DNA of 64,000 bases from Roseovarius sp. (GCF_030373445.1 NZ_JAUCYU010000009.1:62001-126000), one strand, 5' to 3'. Counted from the first letter of the stretch, positions 25,072 through 34,308 are shown. Made by a program: numbers and translations. The notes: generated by a model not told the origin, from the sequence alone.

Positions 25072-27117
25072 ATGACCACCGATCCCCTCGTCGTCTTCAC
25101 CCCCTCCGGCAAGCGCGGCCGGTTCCCCGCGGGCACCCCGGTCCTGACCGCCGCCCGCCAGCTGGGGGTCGACCTCGACTCGGTCTGCGGCGGCCGCGGC
25201 ATCTGTTCGAAATGCCAGATCACGCCCGGCTACGGAGAGTTCTCCAAGCACGGCATCACCGTGGCCGACAACGCGCTCTCCGAATGGAACAAGGTCGAGG
25301 AACGCTACGACCAGAAGCGCGGTCTGAAACCCGGCCGCCGCCTCGGCTGCCAGGCCCAGATCCTGCGCGACGTGGTGATCGACGTGCCCCCCGAAAGCCA
25401 GGTGCACAAGCAGGTCGTGCGGAAGGCCGCCTCTGCCCGCGTGATCGAGATGGACCCGGCCACCCGGCTCTACCTCGTCGACGTGGAAGAGCCGGACATG
25501 CACGAGCCCACCGGCGATCTCGAACGCCTTGCCCGCGCCCTGAAAAAGGAATGGGGGATCGAGGCGATCCGCGCCGATGTCACCCTCCTGTCCAAGCTCC
25601 AGCCTGTCCTGCGCAAGGGCAAGTTCCAGGTCACCGTGGCCCTGCACAAATCCCACCAGGATGACGTGGCCCGGGTGCTCGACATCTGGCCCGGCCTGCA
25701 TGAGCACGGCCTCTACGGCCTTGCCATCGACCTCGGCTCCACCACCATCGCCGCCCACCTGACCGATCTGGTCACGGGCGAGGTCAAGGCCTCCTCCGGC
25801 ATCATGAACCCCCAGATCCGCTTCGGCGAAGACCTGATGAGCCGCGTCTCCTACTCCATGATGAACCCCGGCGGCGACAAGGAAATGACCAAGGCGGTGC
25901 GCGACGCCATCAACACCCTCGCCGGCGAGATCGCCAAGGAAGCGGAAATCGAGCCGCACCTCATCTTCGAGACGGTCTTCGTCTGCAACCCGGTCATGCA
26001 CCACCTCCTCCTCGGCATCGACCCGGTCGAGCTGGGGCAGGCGCCCTTCGCGCTCGCCACCTCCGACAGCATGACGCTCGAGGCGCGCGATCTCGACCTC
26101 ACCGTCATCAACACCCGCGCCCGCACCTACATCCTGCCCTGCATCGCCGGCCACGTGGGCGCCGACTGTGCCGCCGTGGCGCTGTCGGAAGAGCCCGGCA
26201 AGTCCGAGGACCTCGCGCTCATCGTCGACGTCGGCACCAATGCCGAGATCCTCCTGGGCGACAAGACCCGCGTGCTCGCCTGCTCCTCGCCCACCGGCCC
26301 GGCCTTCGAAGGCGCACAGATCTCCTCCGGCCAACGCGCCGCCCCCGGCGCCATCGAGGCGATCCGCATCGACCCCGAGACCAAGGAACCCCGCTTCCGC
26401 GTCATCGGCTGCGACAAGTGGTCGGACGAGGAGGGCTTCGCCGAGGAAACCGCCGTCACCGGCATCACCGGCATCTGCGGCTCGGGCATCATCGAGGCGG
26501 TGGCGGAACTGCGCATGGCCGGGCTGATGGACGAGTCGGGCCTCATCGGCTCCGCCGCCATGACCGGCACCGAGCGCTGCATCCCCGAGGGGCGCACCCA
26601 TTCCTACCTCGTCCACGACGCCAGCGCCGAGGGCGGCCCGCGCATCACCGTCACGCAAGGCGACATCCGCGCCATCCAGCTCGCCAAGTCCGCCCTCTAC
26701 GCCGGCGCCCGCCTGCTGATGGACCAGCGCGGCGTCGACAAGGTCGACCGCGTGGTGCTCGCCGGGGCCTTCGGCGCGCATATCTCGCCGAAACACGCCA
26801 TGGTCCTCGGCATGATCCCCGACGTTCCGCTCGACAAGGTCACCTCCGCCGGCAACGCCGCCGGCACCGGCGCCCGCATCGCCCTCTGCAACATCGGCGC
26901 CCGGGCCGAGATCGAGCGCGTCGTCCGCCAGATCACCAAGGTCGAAACCGCCATCGAACCGAAATTCCAGGACCACTTCGTTGCGGCCAACGCCATCCCC
27001 CACAAGACCGACCCGTTCCCGGAGCTGAAAAAGATCGCCCCCTTGCCCCAGGTCAGCTTCAACCTCGGCGGCGGCGATGCCGGCGGCGAAGGACGCCGGC
27101 GCCGGCGGCGGGGGTAA
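25072..27117 (+). CDS. ASKHA-domain corrinoid-activator-type protein with 2Fe-2S domain
   Basis: The product is 681 aa. An N-terminal ferredoxin-like domain has cysteines C39, C45, C48 (CGGRGICSKC) and C93 (GCQA). A linker follows, then an ASKHA ATPase domain with DLGSTTIAAHLTDL, VDVGTNAEI and VLAGAFGAHI. Such proteins (RamA, RACo) reductively reactivate the cobalamin of corrinoid methyltransferases. No methyltransferase or corrinoid protein lies in this window, so the partner must be elsewhere. The C-terminus is arginine-rich. The ATG at 25072 was chosen over 24997. Confidence 0.8.
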   Translation: MTTDPLVVFTPSGKRGRFPAGTPVLTAARQLGVDLDSVCGGRGICSKCQITPGYGEFSKHGITVADNALSEWNKVEERYDQKRGLKPGRRLGCQAQILRDVVIDVPPESQVHKQVVRKAASARVIEMDPATRLYLVDVEEPDMHEPTGDLERLARALKKEWGIEAIRADVTLLSKLQPVLRKGKFQVTVALHKSHQDDVARVLDIWPGLHEHGLYGLAIDLGSTTIAAHLTDLVTGEVKASSGIMNPQIRFGEDLMSRVSYSMMNPGGDKEMTKAVRDAINTLAGEIAKEAEIEPHLIFETVFVCNPVMHHLLLGIDPVELGQAPFALATSDSMTLEARDLDLTVINTRARTYILPCIAGHVGADCAAVALSEEPGKSEDLALIVDVGTNAEILLGDKTRVLACSSPTGPAFEGAQISSGQRAAPGAIEAIRIDPETKEPRFRVIGCDKWSDEEGFAEETAVTGITGICGSGIIEAVAELRMAGLMDESGLIGSAAMTGTERCIPEGRTHSYLVHDASAEGGPRITVTQGDIRAIQLAKSALYAGARLLMDQRGVDKVDRVVLAGAFGAHISPKHAMVLGMIPDVPLDKVTSAGNAAGTGARIALCNIGARAEIERVVRQITKVETAIEPKFQDHFVAANAIPHKTDPFPELKKIAPLPQVSFNLGGGDAGGEGRRRRRRG

Positions 27118-27207
27118 TCCTGTGAACCATTCCCCGCGAGACAGCGTCGCGCCTTAAGGCGCAACACCCCCGCACGCCCCCTTAACCCGCCCCTTTCGGG
27201 AAAAAAC

Positions 27208-27246
27208 ACCGACAAAATACCGACGTTATACCGACGCGATACCGAC
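27208..27246. repeat. Four ACCGAC units at exact 11-bp spacing
   Basis: ACCGAC begins at 27208, 27219, 27230 and 27241; each is preceded by a base pair of AT (or AC in the first) and separated by variable triplets. The spacing is one helical turn. The same array, inverted, occurs at 50156–50194. CCSTTAAC-like words flank it (27180, 27263, 27274, 27322). The rest of the 27118–27416 gap shows no gene. Confidence 0.75.
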
Positions 27247-27416
27247 ACCGGATTTCCGCCGTTAATCAGCCCCTTAACGGTGATTCCCGCCGGATAACCC
27301 GTACGCCCCGTTTCACTTGCCCGTTAACGCTTGCCGAAACCCCAACGCAACGGCCCGGCGCAACCCGAAACCACTTGACCGCACCGCGGCGATTTCATAC
27401 CTACAGCTTCTGCAAA

Positions 27417-27490
27417 GCGGGTATGGTGAAAAGGTATCACGCGAGCTTCCCAAGCTTAAGTTACGGGTTCGATTCCCGTTACCCGCTCCA
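27417..27490 (+). tRNA. tRNA-Gly (anticodon CCC)
   Basis: This is a 74-nt cloverleaf with CCA encoded. The acceptor stem GCGGGTA/TACCCGC is perfect; the D stem is GTGA/TCAC; the anticodon loop TTCCCAA gives anticodon CCC; the T arm is ACGGG-TTCGATT-CCCGT. The discriminator U73 fits glycine. One anticodon-stem pair (27·43, C·A) is mismatched. It matches the layout of E. coli tRNA-Gly(CCC). Confidence 0.95.
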
Positions 27491-27577
27491 GCACTCCCCC
27501 TGGCATCTCCCATCCAACGGCTTGAGCCCCGGCGCGTGATCTTCTACCACTTCGGGACTCGGACAAGGGGCAGGGCG

Positions 27578-28186
27578 ATGGCGTTCACTGTGGCAATCGA
27601 CGGGCCGGCCGCGGCCGGCAAGGGCACGATCTCCAAGGCCGTGGCGGCGCATTTCGGCTTCGGTCATCTCGACACCGGGCTGCTCTACCGTGCCACGGGC
27701 CGGCGCACGCTGGACGGTACCGACCCGGTGACCGCCGCCGAACAGCTTCAGGCCGCCGACCTCGAGGCGGGTGACCTGCGCACCCCCGACGTGGCCCAGG
27801 CCGCCAGCCGCGTCGCCGCCATCCCCGAGGTGCGCCGCGCCCTAGTGGATTTCCAGCGCGCCTTCGCCCGGCGCGATGGCGGGGCCGTGCTCGACGGGCG
27901 CGATATCGGCACCGTGATCTGCCCGGATGCGCAGGTGAAGCTCTTCGTCACCGCCACGGATGACATCCGCGCCGAACGGCGCCTTAAGGAATTGCTGGGT
28001 TCCGGCCACGATACCGATTACGACAGCGTCCTGGCCGACCTGCGCACCCGCGACGCCCGTGACAGCGCCCGCGCCGCGGCCCCGCTCAAACCGGCCGACG
28101 ACGCGGTGACGCTCGACACCTCGACCATGGATATCGACGCCGCCGTCGCCGCCGCGATCACCATCGTTAAGGAAGCGTTAACCTGA
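27578..28186 (+). CDS. cmk: Cytidylate kinase
   Basis: The product is 202 aa and phosphorylates (d)CMP to (d)CDP. The P-loop [12 protein letters not shown] is at the N-terminus and the LDGRDIGT signature is present in the middle. The length is slightly shorter than the E. coli enzyme (227 aa), as is common in alphaproteobacteria. The ATG at 27578 was chosen over an upstream frame that includes the tRNA. The rpsA gene follows, the widespread cmk–rpsA order. Confidence 0.92.
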   Translation: MAFTVAIDGPAAAGKGTISKAVAAHFGFGHLDTGLLYRATGRRTLDGTDPVTAAEQLQAADLEAGDLRTPDVAQAASRVAAIPEVRRALVDFQRAFARRDGGAVLDGRDIGTVICPDAQVKLFVTATDDIRAERRLKELLGSGHDTDYDSVLADLRTRDARDSARAAAPLKPADDAVTLDTSTMDIDAAVAAAITIVKEALT

Positions 28187-28238
28187 GCCGGCCCGTCCGC
28201 GCGCATCCCGCCCGCACGGGCGCGCCCGCGGATTACCC

Positions 28239-28267
28239 TTGATTCCCTCCGCCGCCGCCTCTATAGA
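28239..28267 (+). promoter_or_regulatory. Probable rpsA promoter
   Basis: TTGATT (28239–28244) and TATAGA (28262–28267) are separated by exactly 17 bp. They lie about 170 bp upstream of the rpsA ATG, leaving a long leader in which S1 autoregulation would be possible. Confidence 0.65.
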
Positions 28268-28439
28268 GCGCGGTGTCGACAAGGCGGGCAACGCCGCAAA
28301 TGATAAGAAGAGGTCGAGCAGGGTCGGGCACACCGGCCCTCTTTCGTTTGCAGCCCGCTGACCAACGAACCCACCCAAGACCGGCGGAGACAACCGCGCG
28401 GCCGGAAAAATCGAAGACGTAAAAGGAACCGAACGCCAC

Positions 28440-30125
28440 ATGGCTCAAAACACATCGATGGAGGAATTCGAAGCCCTCCTCAACGAAAGCTTCGAAATGG
28501 ACACCCCCGAAGAGGGCTCTGTCGTCAAAGGCAAGGTGATCGCGATCGAAGCGGGCCAGGCCATCGTCGACGTCGGCTACAAGATGGAAGGCCGCGTTGA
28601 CCTGAAAGAATTCGCAAATCCTGGTGAAGTGCCCGAAATCTCCGTCGGAGACGAGGTCGAGGTCTATCTCCGCGCGGCCGAGAACGCCCGCGGCGAAGCG
28701 GTCGTCAGCCGCGAGATGGCCCGCCGCGAGGAAGCCTGGGACCGCCTGGAAAAAGCCTATGCCGACGACGCTCGCGTCGAAGGGGCGATCTTCGGCCGCG
28801 TCAAGGGCGGCTTCACCGTCGATCTCGGCGGCGCCGTGGCCTTCCTGCCCGGCTCCCAGGTCGACGTGCGCCCCGTGCGCGATGCCGGCCCGCTGATGGG
28901 TCTCAAGCAGCCCTTCCAGATCCTCAAGATGGATCGCCGCCGCGGCAACATCGTCGTCTCGCGCCGTGCCATCCTCGAGGAAAGCCGCGCCGAACAGCGC
29001 GCCGAGGTCATCGGCAAGCTCTCCGAGGGCGATGCCGTCGACGGCGTGGTCAAGAACATCACCGAATACGGCGCCTTCGTCGATCTCGGCGGTGTCGACG
29101 GCCTGCTGCACGTCACCGACATGGCCTGGCGCCGCGTCAACCACCCCTCCGAGATCCTGTCGATCGGCGAGACCGTGAAGGTCCAGGTCATCAAGATCAA
29201 CAAGGAAACCCACCGCATCAGCCTCGGCATGAAACAGCTGCAGGAAGATCCGTGGGATATGGTGGCCGCCAAGTACCCGCTGGAATCGGTCCACACCGGC
29301 CGCGTGACCAACATCACCGACTACGGCGCGTTCGTCGAGCTGGAGCCGGGTGTCGAAGGTCTGGTGCACGTCTCGGAAATGTCCTGGACCAAGAAGAACG
29401 TGCACCCCGGCAAGATCGTCTCCACCTCGCAAGAGGTTGAAGTCATGGTGCTCGAAATCGACCAGGCGAAACGCCGCGTGTCGCTCGGCCTCAAGCAGAC
29501 CATGCGCAACCCCTGGGAAGTCTTCGCGGAAACCCACCCCGAGGGCACCGAGGTCGAGGGCGAGGTCAAGAACATCACCGAATTCGGTCTCTTCATCGGC
29601 CTGCCGGGCGAGATCGACGGGATGGTCCACCTCTCCGACCTGTCCTGGGACGAGCGTGGCGAAGACGCGATCCAGAACTACCGCAAGGGCGATGTCGTCA
29701 AGGCCGTGGTTTCCGAGGTCGATGTCGAGAAAGAGCGTATCTCGCTCTCGATCAAGGCCCTGGGCGGCGACAAGTTCGCTGAAGCCGTGGGCGGCGTGAA
29801 GCGCGGCTCGATCATCACGGTCGAGGTCACCTCGATCGAGGATGGCGGCATCGAGGTGGAATACGAAGGCATGAAATCCTTCATCCGCCGCTCCGACCTG
29901 TCGCGTGACCGCTCCGAGCAGCGCCCCGAGCGTTTCTCGGTTGGCAACAAGGTCGACGTGCGCGTCACCAACATCGACAGCAAGACCCGCCGCCTTGGCC
30001 TCTCGATCAAGGCGCGCGAGATCGCCGAAGAGAAGGAAGCGGTGGAACAGTATGGCAGCTCCGACTCGGGCGCCTCGCTGGGCGACATCCTCGGCGCCGC
30101 GCTGAAGGGCGACGACGACAAGTAA
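28440..30125 (+). CDS. rpsA: 30S ribosomal protein S1
   Basis: This 561-aa protein has six S1 OB-fold repeats, recognisable by recurring GxVKNITEYGAFVDLGGVDGLLH-type segments. The first two, ribosome-binding, are more divergent. It delivers mRNA to the 30S subunit. An AAGGAA site precedes the ATG at 28440, and the terminator at 30154 follows the stop. Gene order is cmk–rpsA–ihfB. Confidence 0.97.
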   Translation: MAQNTSMEEFEALLNESFEMDTPEEGSVVKGKVIAIEAGQAIVDVGYKMEGRVDLKEFANPGEVPEISVGDEVEVYLRAAENARGEAVVSREMARREEAWDRLEKAYADDARVEGAIFGRVKGGFTVDLGGAVAFLPGSQVDVRPVRDAGPLMGLKQPFQILKMDRRRGNIVVSRRAILEESRAEQRAEVIGKLSEGDAVDGVVKNITEYGAFVDLGGVDGLLHVTDMAWRRVNHPSEILSIGETVKVQVIKINKETHRISLGMKQLQEDPWDMVAAKYPLESVHTGRVTNITDYGAFVELEPGVEGLVHVSEMSWTKKNVHPGKIVSTSQEVEVMVLEIDQAKRRVSLGLKQTMRNPWEVFAETHPEGTEVEGEVKNITEFGLFIGLPGEIDGMVHLSDLSWDERGEDAIQNYRKGDVVKAVVSEVDVEKERISLSIKALGGDKFAEAVGGVKRGSIITVEVTSIEDGGIEVEYEGMKSFIRRSDLSRDRSEQRPERFSVGNKVDVRVTNIDSKTRRLGLSIKAREIAEEKEAVEQYGSSDSGASLGDILGAALKGDDDK

Positions 30126-30153
30126 TCCCGTCCCCCGAAAGGTGGATGGTCAG

Positions 30154-30187
30154 ACGGCCCCGTCAGGTTCTGGCGGGGCCGTTTTCC
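30154..30187 (+). terminator. rpsA intrinsic terminator
   Basis: A 9-bp stem ACGGCCCCG/CGGGGCCGT with an 11-nt loop is followed directly by TTTTCC, 28 bp after the rpsA stop. Confidence 0.9.
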
Positions 30188-30210
30188 ATTCGCGGATCCG
30201 CTGGCGAAAT

Positions 30211-30226
30211 TGTACCCCACCGTACA
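30211..30226. promoter_or_regulatory. TGTAC–N6–GTACA palindrome upstream of ihfB
   Basis: TGTAC (30211–30215) and GTACA (30222–30226) are symmetrical about a 6-bp centre in the 30188–30502 gap. It resembles a dimer operator half-site pair. The regulator is unknown. Confidence 0.35.
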
Positions 30227-30286
30227 GTCATTCCGCACACCGCCCCCTTCGCCGCCCCGGCGGGGGCCGGGGTATTTCCGCATCCG

Positions 30287-30299
30287 AATCAATGATTTT
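30287..30299 (+). promoter_or_regulatory. IHF-site-like sequence upstream of ihfB
   Basis: AATCAATGATTTT matches the IHF consensus WATCAANNNNTTR at 12 of 13 positions. It lies about 205 bp upstream of ihfB in an AT-rich region, so autoregulation is possible. The remaining gap (30188–30502) ends with an AT-rich run near 30440 that probably holds the ihfB promoter. Confidence 0.4.
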
Positions 30300-30502
30300 T
30301 TTCGGCCGACTTCTCTGCGGCGCGGCATGTCGCTTCCGGACGAAATGTCGCTTGCAGGCCGAAATTCCCGGCAATGATGCCGTGAAATGGCGGAATTCCT
30401 CCCAAAGGTAGCGCGTGAGACTATTCCGATTTTTCTGATTTCTATCTATAGTTTACCAAAATCAGGACTGCGCAAGCAAAGCCAAGCCCGGGGAGACAGC
30501 CG

Positions 30503-30787
30503 ATGATCCGATCGGAATTGATTCAGAAGATTGCCGACGAAAACCCGCATTTGTATCAGCGCGATGTCGAGCGCATCGTGAATACAATCTTCAACGAAAT
30601 CACCGATGCAATGTCACAGGGCAACCGGGTCGAACTGCGCGGCTTCGGCGCCTTCTCCGTGAAGAAGCGCGAGTCGCGCACCGGGCGCAATCCGCGCACC
30701 GGCGAGTCGGTGCATGTCGAGGAAAAGCACGTGCCGTTCTTCAAGACCGGCAAGCTGCTGCGTGACCGTCTGAACGGGAAGGCCTAA
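30503..30787 (+). CDS. ihfB: Integration host factor subunit beta
   Basis: The product is 94 aa, an HU/IHF-family DNA-bending protein. The intercalating-arm region [24 protein letters not shown] matches the IHF signature, and [21 protein letters not shown] is the typical beta-subunit N-terminus. It pairs with IhfA, which is not in this window. GGGGAGA precedes the ATG. The stop overlaps the next start (TAATG). Confidence 0.95.
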   Translation: MIRSELIQKIADENPHLYQRDVERIVNTIFNEITDAMSQGNRVELRGFGAFSVKKRESRTGRNPRTGESVHVEEKHVPFFKTGKLLRDRLNGKA

Positions 30788-31137
30788 TGCGATACATCCG
30801 CTACGCCTCGATCGCGATCTTCGCGATCGCCCTGATCCTTATCGCGCTCGCCAATCGCGAGGTGGTGACCGTTCAGGTCCTGCCGACCGAGATCGCCCAT
30901 TTGGCCGCGCTCAACCCGGCCTATGACATGCCGCTCTTCCTTGTCATGTTCGGCGGGGTTCTGGCGGGGCTGATCATCGGCTTCATCTGGGAATGGATCC
31001 GCGAGGCCGGCGAACGCGCCGCCGCCGCCCGCCAGGCGCGCGAGATGGAGCGGCTCAAGGCCGAGGTCAAGCGCCTCAAGGGCGAACGCCACCAGGGCAA
31101 GGACGAAGTGCTGGCACTTCTGGACGAAGCCAGCTAA
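30787..31137 (+). CDS. LapA-domain (DUF1049) inner-membrane protein
   Basis: The product is 116 aa with two transmembrane helices (about 7–24 and 42–68) and a C-terminal cytosolic coiled coil (REMERLKAEVKRLKGER). This is the LapA/YciS layout; in E. coli the relative works with LapB in lipopolysaccharide assembly control. The start shares a base with the ihfB stop. trpF begins 9 bp later. Confidence 0.8.
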   Translation: MRYIRYASIAIFAIALILIALANREVVTVQVLPTEIAHLAALNPAYDMPLFLVMFGGVLAGLIIGFIWEWIREAGERAAAARQAREMERLKAEVKRLKGERHQGKDEVLALLDEAS

Positions 31138-31146
31138 GACGCTGGC

Positions 31147-31791
31147 ATGCCGTCAGACACCAGGGTCAAGATTTGCGGGCTCACCGACCCCGCCGACATT
31201 CCCGCCGCGATCGTGGCGGGGGCGTCCTATCTCGGCTTCAACTTCTTCCCGAAATCGCCCCGCTATATCGATCTCGAGGCCGCGGCCTTCATGGCCGCCT
31301 CGGTGCCGGTGGGCGTGGGCAAGGTGGGGCTCACCGTCGATGCCGACGACGCCACGCTCGACCTTCTGACCACCACCGTCCCGCTCGATTTCCTGCAACT
31401 CCACGGCAAGGAAAGCCCGGCCCGCGTGGCCGAGGTCAAGGAACGCTACGGCCTTCCGGTCATCAAGGTGGTGGGCATTTCCGGCCCCGAGGACGTGACC
31501 CAGATCGACTTCTACGGCAAGGTCGCCGACCAGATCCTCGTCGATGCCAAGCCGCCCAAGGGGGCCGACCGTCCCGGCGGCAACGCCGTGGCCTTCGACT
31601 GGAAGCTGATCGCCGGCCGCCGCTGGCCCGTGCCGTGGATGCTGGCCGGCGGCCTGACCCCTGAAAACGTGGCCGAGGCCATCCGGCTCACCGGCGCGCG
31701 GCAGGTCGATGTCGCCTCGGGCGTGGAAAGCGCGCCCGGCGTCAAGGACCCCGAGCGCATGCGCGCCTTCATCGACAACGCCCGCGCCTGA
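31147..31791 (+). CDS. trpF: Phosphoribosylanthranilate isomerase
   Basis: This 214-aa TIM-barrel enzyme catalyses the third step of tryptophan synthesis. The catalytic Cys is C10 in VKICGLT; the C-terminal phosphate-binding segments GGLTPENVAEA and DVASGVES are intact. Start at 31147, nine bases after lapA. In many relatives trpB follows directly, but here about 4.2 kb of other genes intervene. Confidence 0.95.
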   Translation: MPSDTRVKICGLTDPADIPAAIVAGASYLGFNFFPKSPRYIDLEAAAFMAASVPVGVGKVGLTVDADDATLDLLTTTVPLDFLQLHGKESPARVAEVKERYGLPVIKVVGISGPEDVTQIDFYGKVADQILVDAKPPKGADRPGGNAVAFDWKLIAGRRWPVPWMLAGGLTPENVAEAIRLTGARQVDVASGVESAPGVKDPERMRAFIDNARA

Positions 31792-31838
31792 GCCCACGGC
31801 TTCGGCCCACTACCCTGAAAGCCAAGGAGGAACTGCGA

Positions 31839-32462
31839 ATGAAAAGCGAGGATCTCGATGGCGTCTATGGCGCCAAGTCCCCGGATGAAGCCCGCACGCT
31901 CTACGACGACTGGTCCGGCAGCTACGATGCCGACAACCTGGCCAAGGGCTTCCGCCTGCCGGCCCTCGGCGCGGGGCTGCTGGCCAGCCATATCGGGCGC
32001 ACCAGGGGGCCGATCCTCGACGCCGGCTGCGGCACCGGGCTGGTGGGCGAGACGCTCATGGTCATGGGTTACATGCATGTCTTCGGCTGCGACATCTCGA
32101 AGGACATGATGGCCCGGGCCAACGAGACCGGCGCCTATTCCGGGTTCGAACAGGCCGACATGGGCGAAAGCCTTCCCTACGCCGACGACCATTTCGCGGG
32201 CTTCGTCTGCGTCGGCTCCTTCGGGCCGGGCCACGCCCCGGCCTCGACCCTGACCCACCTCGCCCGCGTCACCCGCCCCGGCGGTTACGGTGTCTTCAAC
32301 CTGCTCGAACATTCCTATGTCGACCAGGGCTTCCCGCCGGTGATGGAGCAGCTCACCGCCGATGGCGCGTGGGAAGTGGCCCAGGTCACGCCACCCTTCC
32401 GGCCCTTCATGCTGGGCGAGCCCGACCTCTATTCGCGCGCCTACGTGGTGAAGATGCTCTGA
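31839..32462 (+). CDS. Class I SAM-dependent methyltransferase
   Basis: The product is 207 aa. The SAM-binding ILDAGCGTGLVGE motif follows an N-terminal YGAKSPDEARTLYDDWSGSYD segment, typical of the methyltransferase-11/25 type. AAGGAGGAA precedes the ATG. It may be the last gene of the rpsA–ihfB–trpF run or the first of the inserted glycosylation block. The substrate is unknown. Confidence 0.75.
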   Translation: MKSEDLDGVYGAKSPDEARTLYDDWSGSYDADNLAKGFRLPALGAGLLASHIGRTRGPILDAGCGTGLVGETLMVMGYMHVFGCDISKDMMARANETGAYSGFEQADMGESLPYADDHFAGFVCVGSFGPGHAPASTLTHLARVTRPGGYGVFNLLEHSYVDQGFPPVMEQLTADGAWEVAQVTPPFRPFMLGEPDLYSRAYVVKML

Positions 32463-32471
32463 TCGAAGGCT

Positions 32472-32494
32472 CGGGGCAGGGTCAGCCTGCCCCG
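32472..32494. terminator. Hairpin between convergent methyltransferase and GT-C genes
   Basis: CGGGGCAGG/CCTGCCCCG forms a 9-bp stem with a 5-nt loop, overlapping the last codons of the minus-strand GT-C gene. A bidirectional terminator is plausible; there is no U-tract. Confidence 0.5.
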
Positions 32495-34308
32495 TCCCCC
32501 GTCACCCGCAGCAGGATCAGTGCCGGGTCGGGCCCCTCGACCGGCTCGAGCCCCGGCGCCTCGCCTGTCCGCGCCAGTTCCGTGGCAAAAGAACTCCCAT
32601 CGCCATAGCGCGCTTCCCGGCATAGCAGCAGGTAATCCGCCCCCGTGCTCGCAAGCGCACTGCGCAAGGCCGTCTCGTCGCCATCGAAGGGCAGGGCGCC
32701 ATTGGCCACCGCCTCGGCGCTGCGGTGATAGGGGCCGGCCAGCGCCGTGTGATCGGTCAGCAGAAGCAGGACCGGGCCGAAATTGCTGGAGGTGAGCACA
32801 AGCCCGGGCGGCGCCGCATCGAGGCTCCGCACAAGCTCGGCGGTGCGGCAGTCGCTTGCATCCGCGCTGCCCGCGGCCGTCGTGGACGCCTGGCCGGACG
32901 CCGGGCCAGACGGGGCTTCCTGCGACCTGACCAGCGTGAACAGCGTCGGCGACAGCAGCGTCAGCGCCACCGTCCCGGCCAGCGCCACCGCCCTCCCGGC
33001 CCGCGCCCCGCCGCCCTCGCGACCGGGCAGAAGCGCGGCGATGGCATAGCCCATCAGGAACGGCACCGCCGCCGCCCCCATCAGCACCAGCCGGATCTGG
33101 AACTGGCAGGCAATCACCCCCAGCCAGCCGAAGGCCAGCAGGATGGCGACCCGCCCCGTGGTCTCCACCCCGTCGCGCTTCGCCATGGCCCGGACACCCC
33201 AGACCAGCGTCGCGATCATCACCGCCGCCGCCGCGGGGAAGACGAAGCGGAACGCCATTTCGTCGCCGGCCAGAAGAGGCGGCAGGGCCGGGCGCGCCTC
33301 GGTGATCCGGGTCGAGATCAGGGCCTGCACCTCCGCCGGCAGGTTCCCGTAGGGCCCGCCGAAACAGGGCGCGATCAGCGGGTAGACCACCGCCAGCCCG
33401 ATGGCCGTGACCCCCAGCACCGCGACGACCCGCAGGCCAAGGCTGCCCATCCATGCCGAGATCACCGCCGCGGCGATACAGATCAGCGCGCCCACCCCGG
33501 CCAGGGCCAGGAAAGGCGGCGACAGCTCGTCGCATTTCGGCACCGGCCATTCCACCGGCGGCGTTTGCCCAACGAAGAGCAGCACCGCCCCCACCGACAG
33601 CGCCAGCGCGAAGACAACCAGTTGCCAGCCCTTGCCCGGCTGCCGCAGCACCGTCTGCACCAGCAGAACCACGCCCGCCAGCGCCAGCGTCACCAGCATC
33701 TCCAGCCCCACCGCCAGCGACATTGCCGCCGCCAGCCCCCCGGCGAGCCCCAGCCGGACCGGCCGCCCGGGCAGCAGCAGGGTGATCAGCACCACGCAGG
33801 TCAGCAGGATCTGCACGTTGTGATGGTCGATCCGCGCCGGCCCGAAATAGGTCAGCCCCGTCGGCGGCCAGAGGGCAAGGGCGATCATGCTGACGATCGC
33901 CGCCTGCGTGCCGAACACGCGCCGCGCCGCAAACCCCGTGGCCAGCAGCAACAGCAGGAACAGCAGCGTCGGCCACGCCACCAGCGCGAACGCCTCGGCC
34001 TGCGCCATAGGCACCACCTGCGCCGCCACCCAGACCAGCGCGGCGATCGGCGCATCCACGTAGCGCGACCAGTGCAGGTCAAGCCCGGCGGGCGGCAGCA
34101 TCCGATATTGCGTCATGTCGTACCACGCCTGGCCCTCCAGCAGGGCCCGCACCGACAGGAACCGCATGATGTCGTCATTGTCCGACACCGCCAACGTGTC
34201 GATGGGCGGGGCGGGTGCAAGCACCGCCTTCATCACCATCATTGCCATGGTCAGCACCAGTATGGTGATGAAAAGACGCGTCTCCCGGCCGGTCTCGTCT
34301 GCCGTCAT
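32482..34308 (-). CDS. Multi-spanning GT-C-like membrane glycosyltransferase candidate
   Basis: The product is 608 aa with about a dozen hydrophobic segments. After the first helix an acidic SDNDDIMRFLSVRAL motif and a WYDMTQYR…LHWSRYVDAPIA loop look like the periplasmic DxD loop of GT-C polyprenyl-phosphate-sugar transferases. The C-terminal roughly 150 residues form a soluble, probably periplasmic domain. It diverges from a GtrB-like and a GtrA-like gene, so it probably supplies the acceptor-specific transfer step. No exact family is assigned; the acceptor is unknown. Confidence 0.6.
   Translation of the reverse strand: MTADETGRETRLFITILVLTMAMMVMKAVLAPAPPIDTLAVSDNDDIMRFLSVRALLEGQAWYDMTQYRMLPPAGLDLHWSRYVDAPIAALVWVAAQVVPMAQAEAFALVAWPTLLFLLLLLATGFAARRVFGTQAAIVSMIALALWPPTGLTYFGPARIDHHNVQILLTCVVLITLLLPGRPVRLGLAGGLAAAMSLAVGLEMLVTLALAGVVLLVQTVLRQPGKGWQLVVFALALSVGAVLLFVGQTPPVEWPVPKCDELSPPFLALAGVGALICIAAAVISAWMGSLGLRVVAVLGVTAIGLAVVYPLIAPCFGGPYGNLPAEVQALISTRITEARPALPPLLAGDEMAFRFVFPAAAAVMIATLVWGVRAMAKRDGVETTGRVAILLAFGWLGVIACQFQIRLVLMGAAAVPFLMGYAIAALLPGREGGGARAGRAVALAGTVALTLLSPTLFTLVRSQEAPSGPASGQASTTAAGSADASDCRTAELVRSLDAAPPGLVLTSSNFGPVLLLLTDHTALAGPYHRSAEAVANGALPFDGDETALRSALASTGADYLLLCREARYGDGSSFATELARTGEAPGLEPVEGPDPALILLRVTGDGAG

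Noticed and set aside
24901..27003. 700-aa minus-strand open frame
   Set aside because: It is the mirror frame of the ASKHA/2Fe-2S gene, rich in Gly/Ala/Asp/Val with no motifs.
27208..27246. CRISPR array
   Set aside because: Units of 11 bp with 5-bp variable parts are far too short for repeats and spacers.
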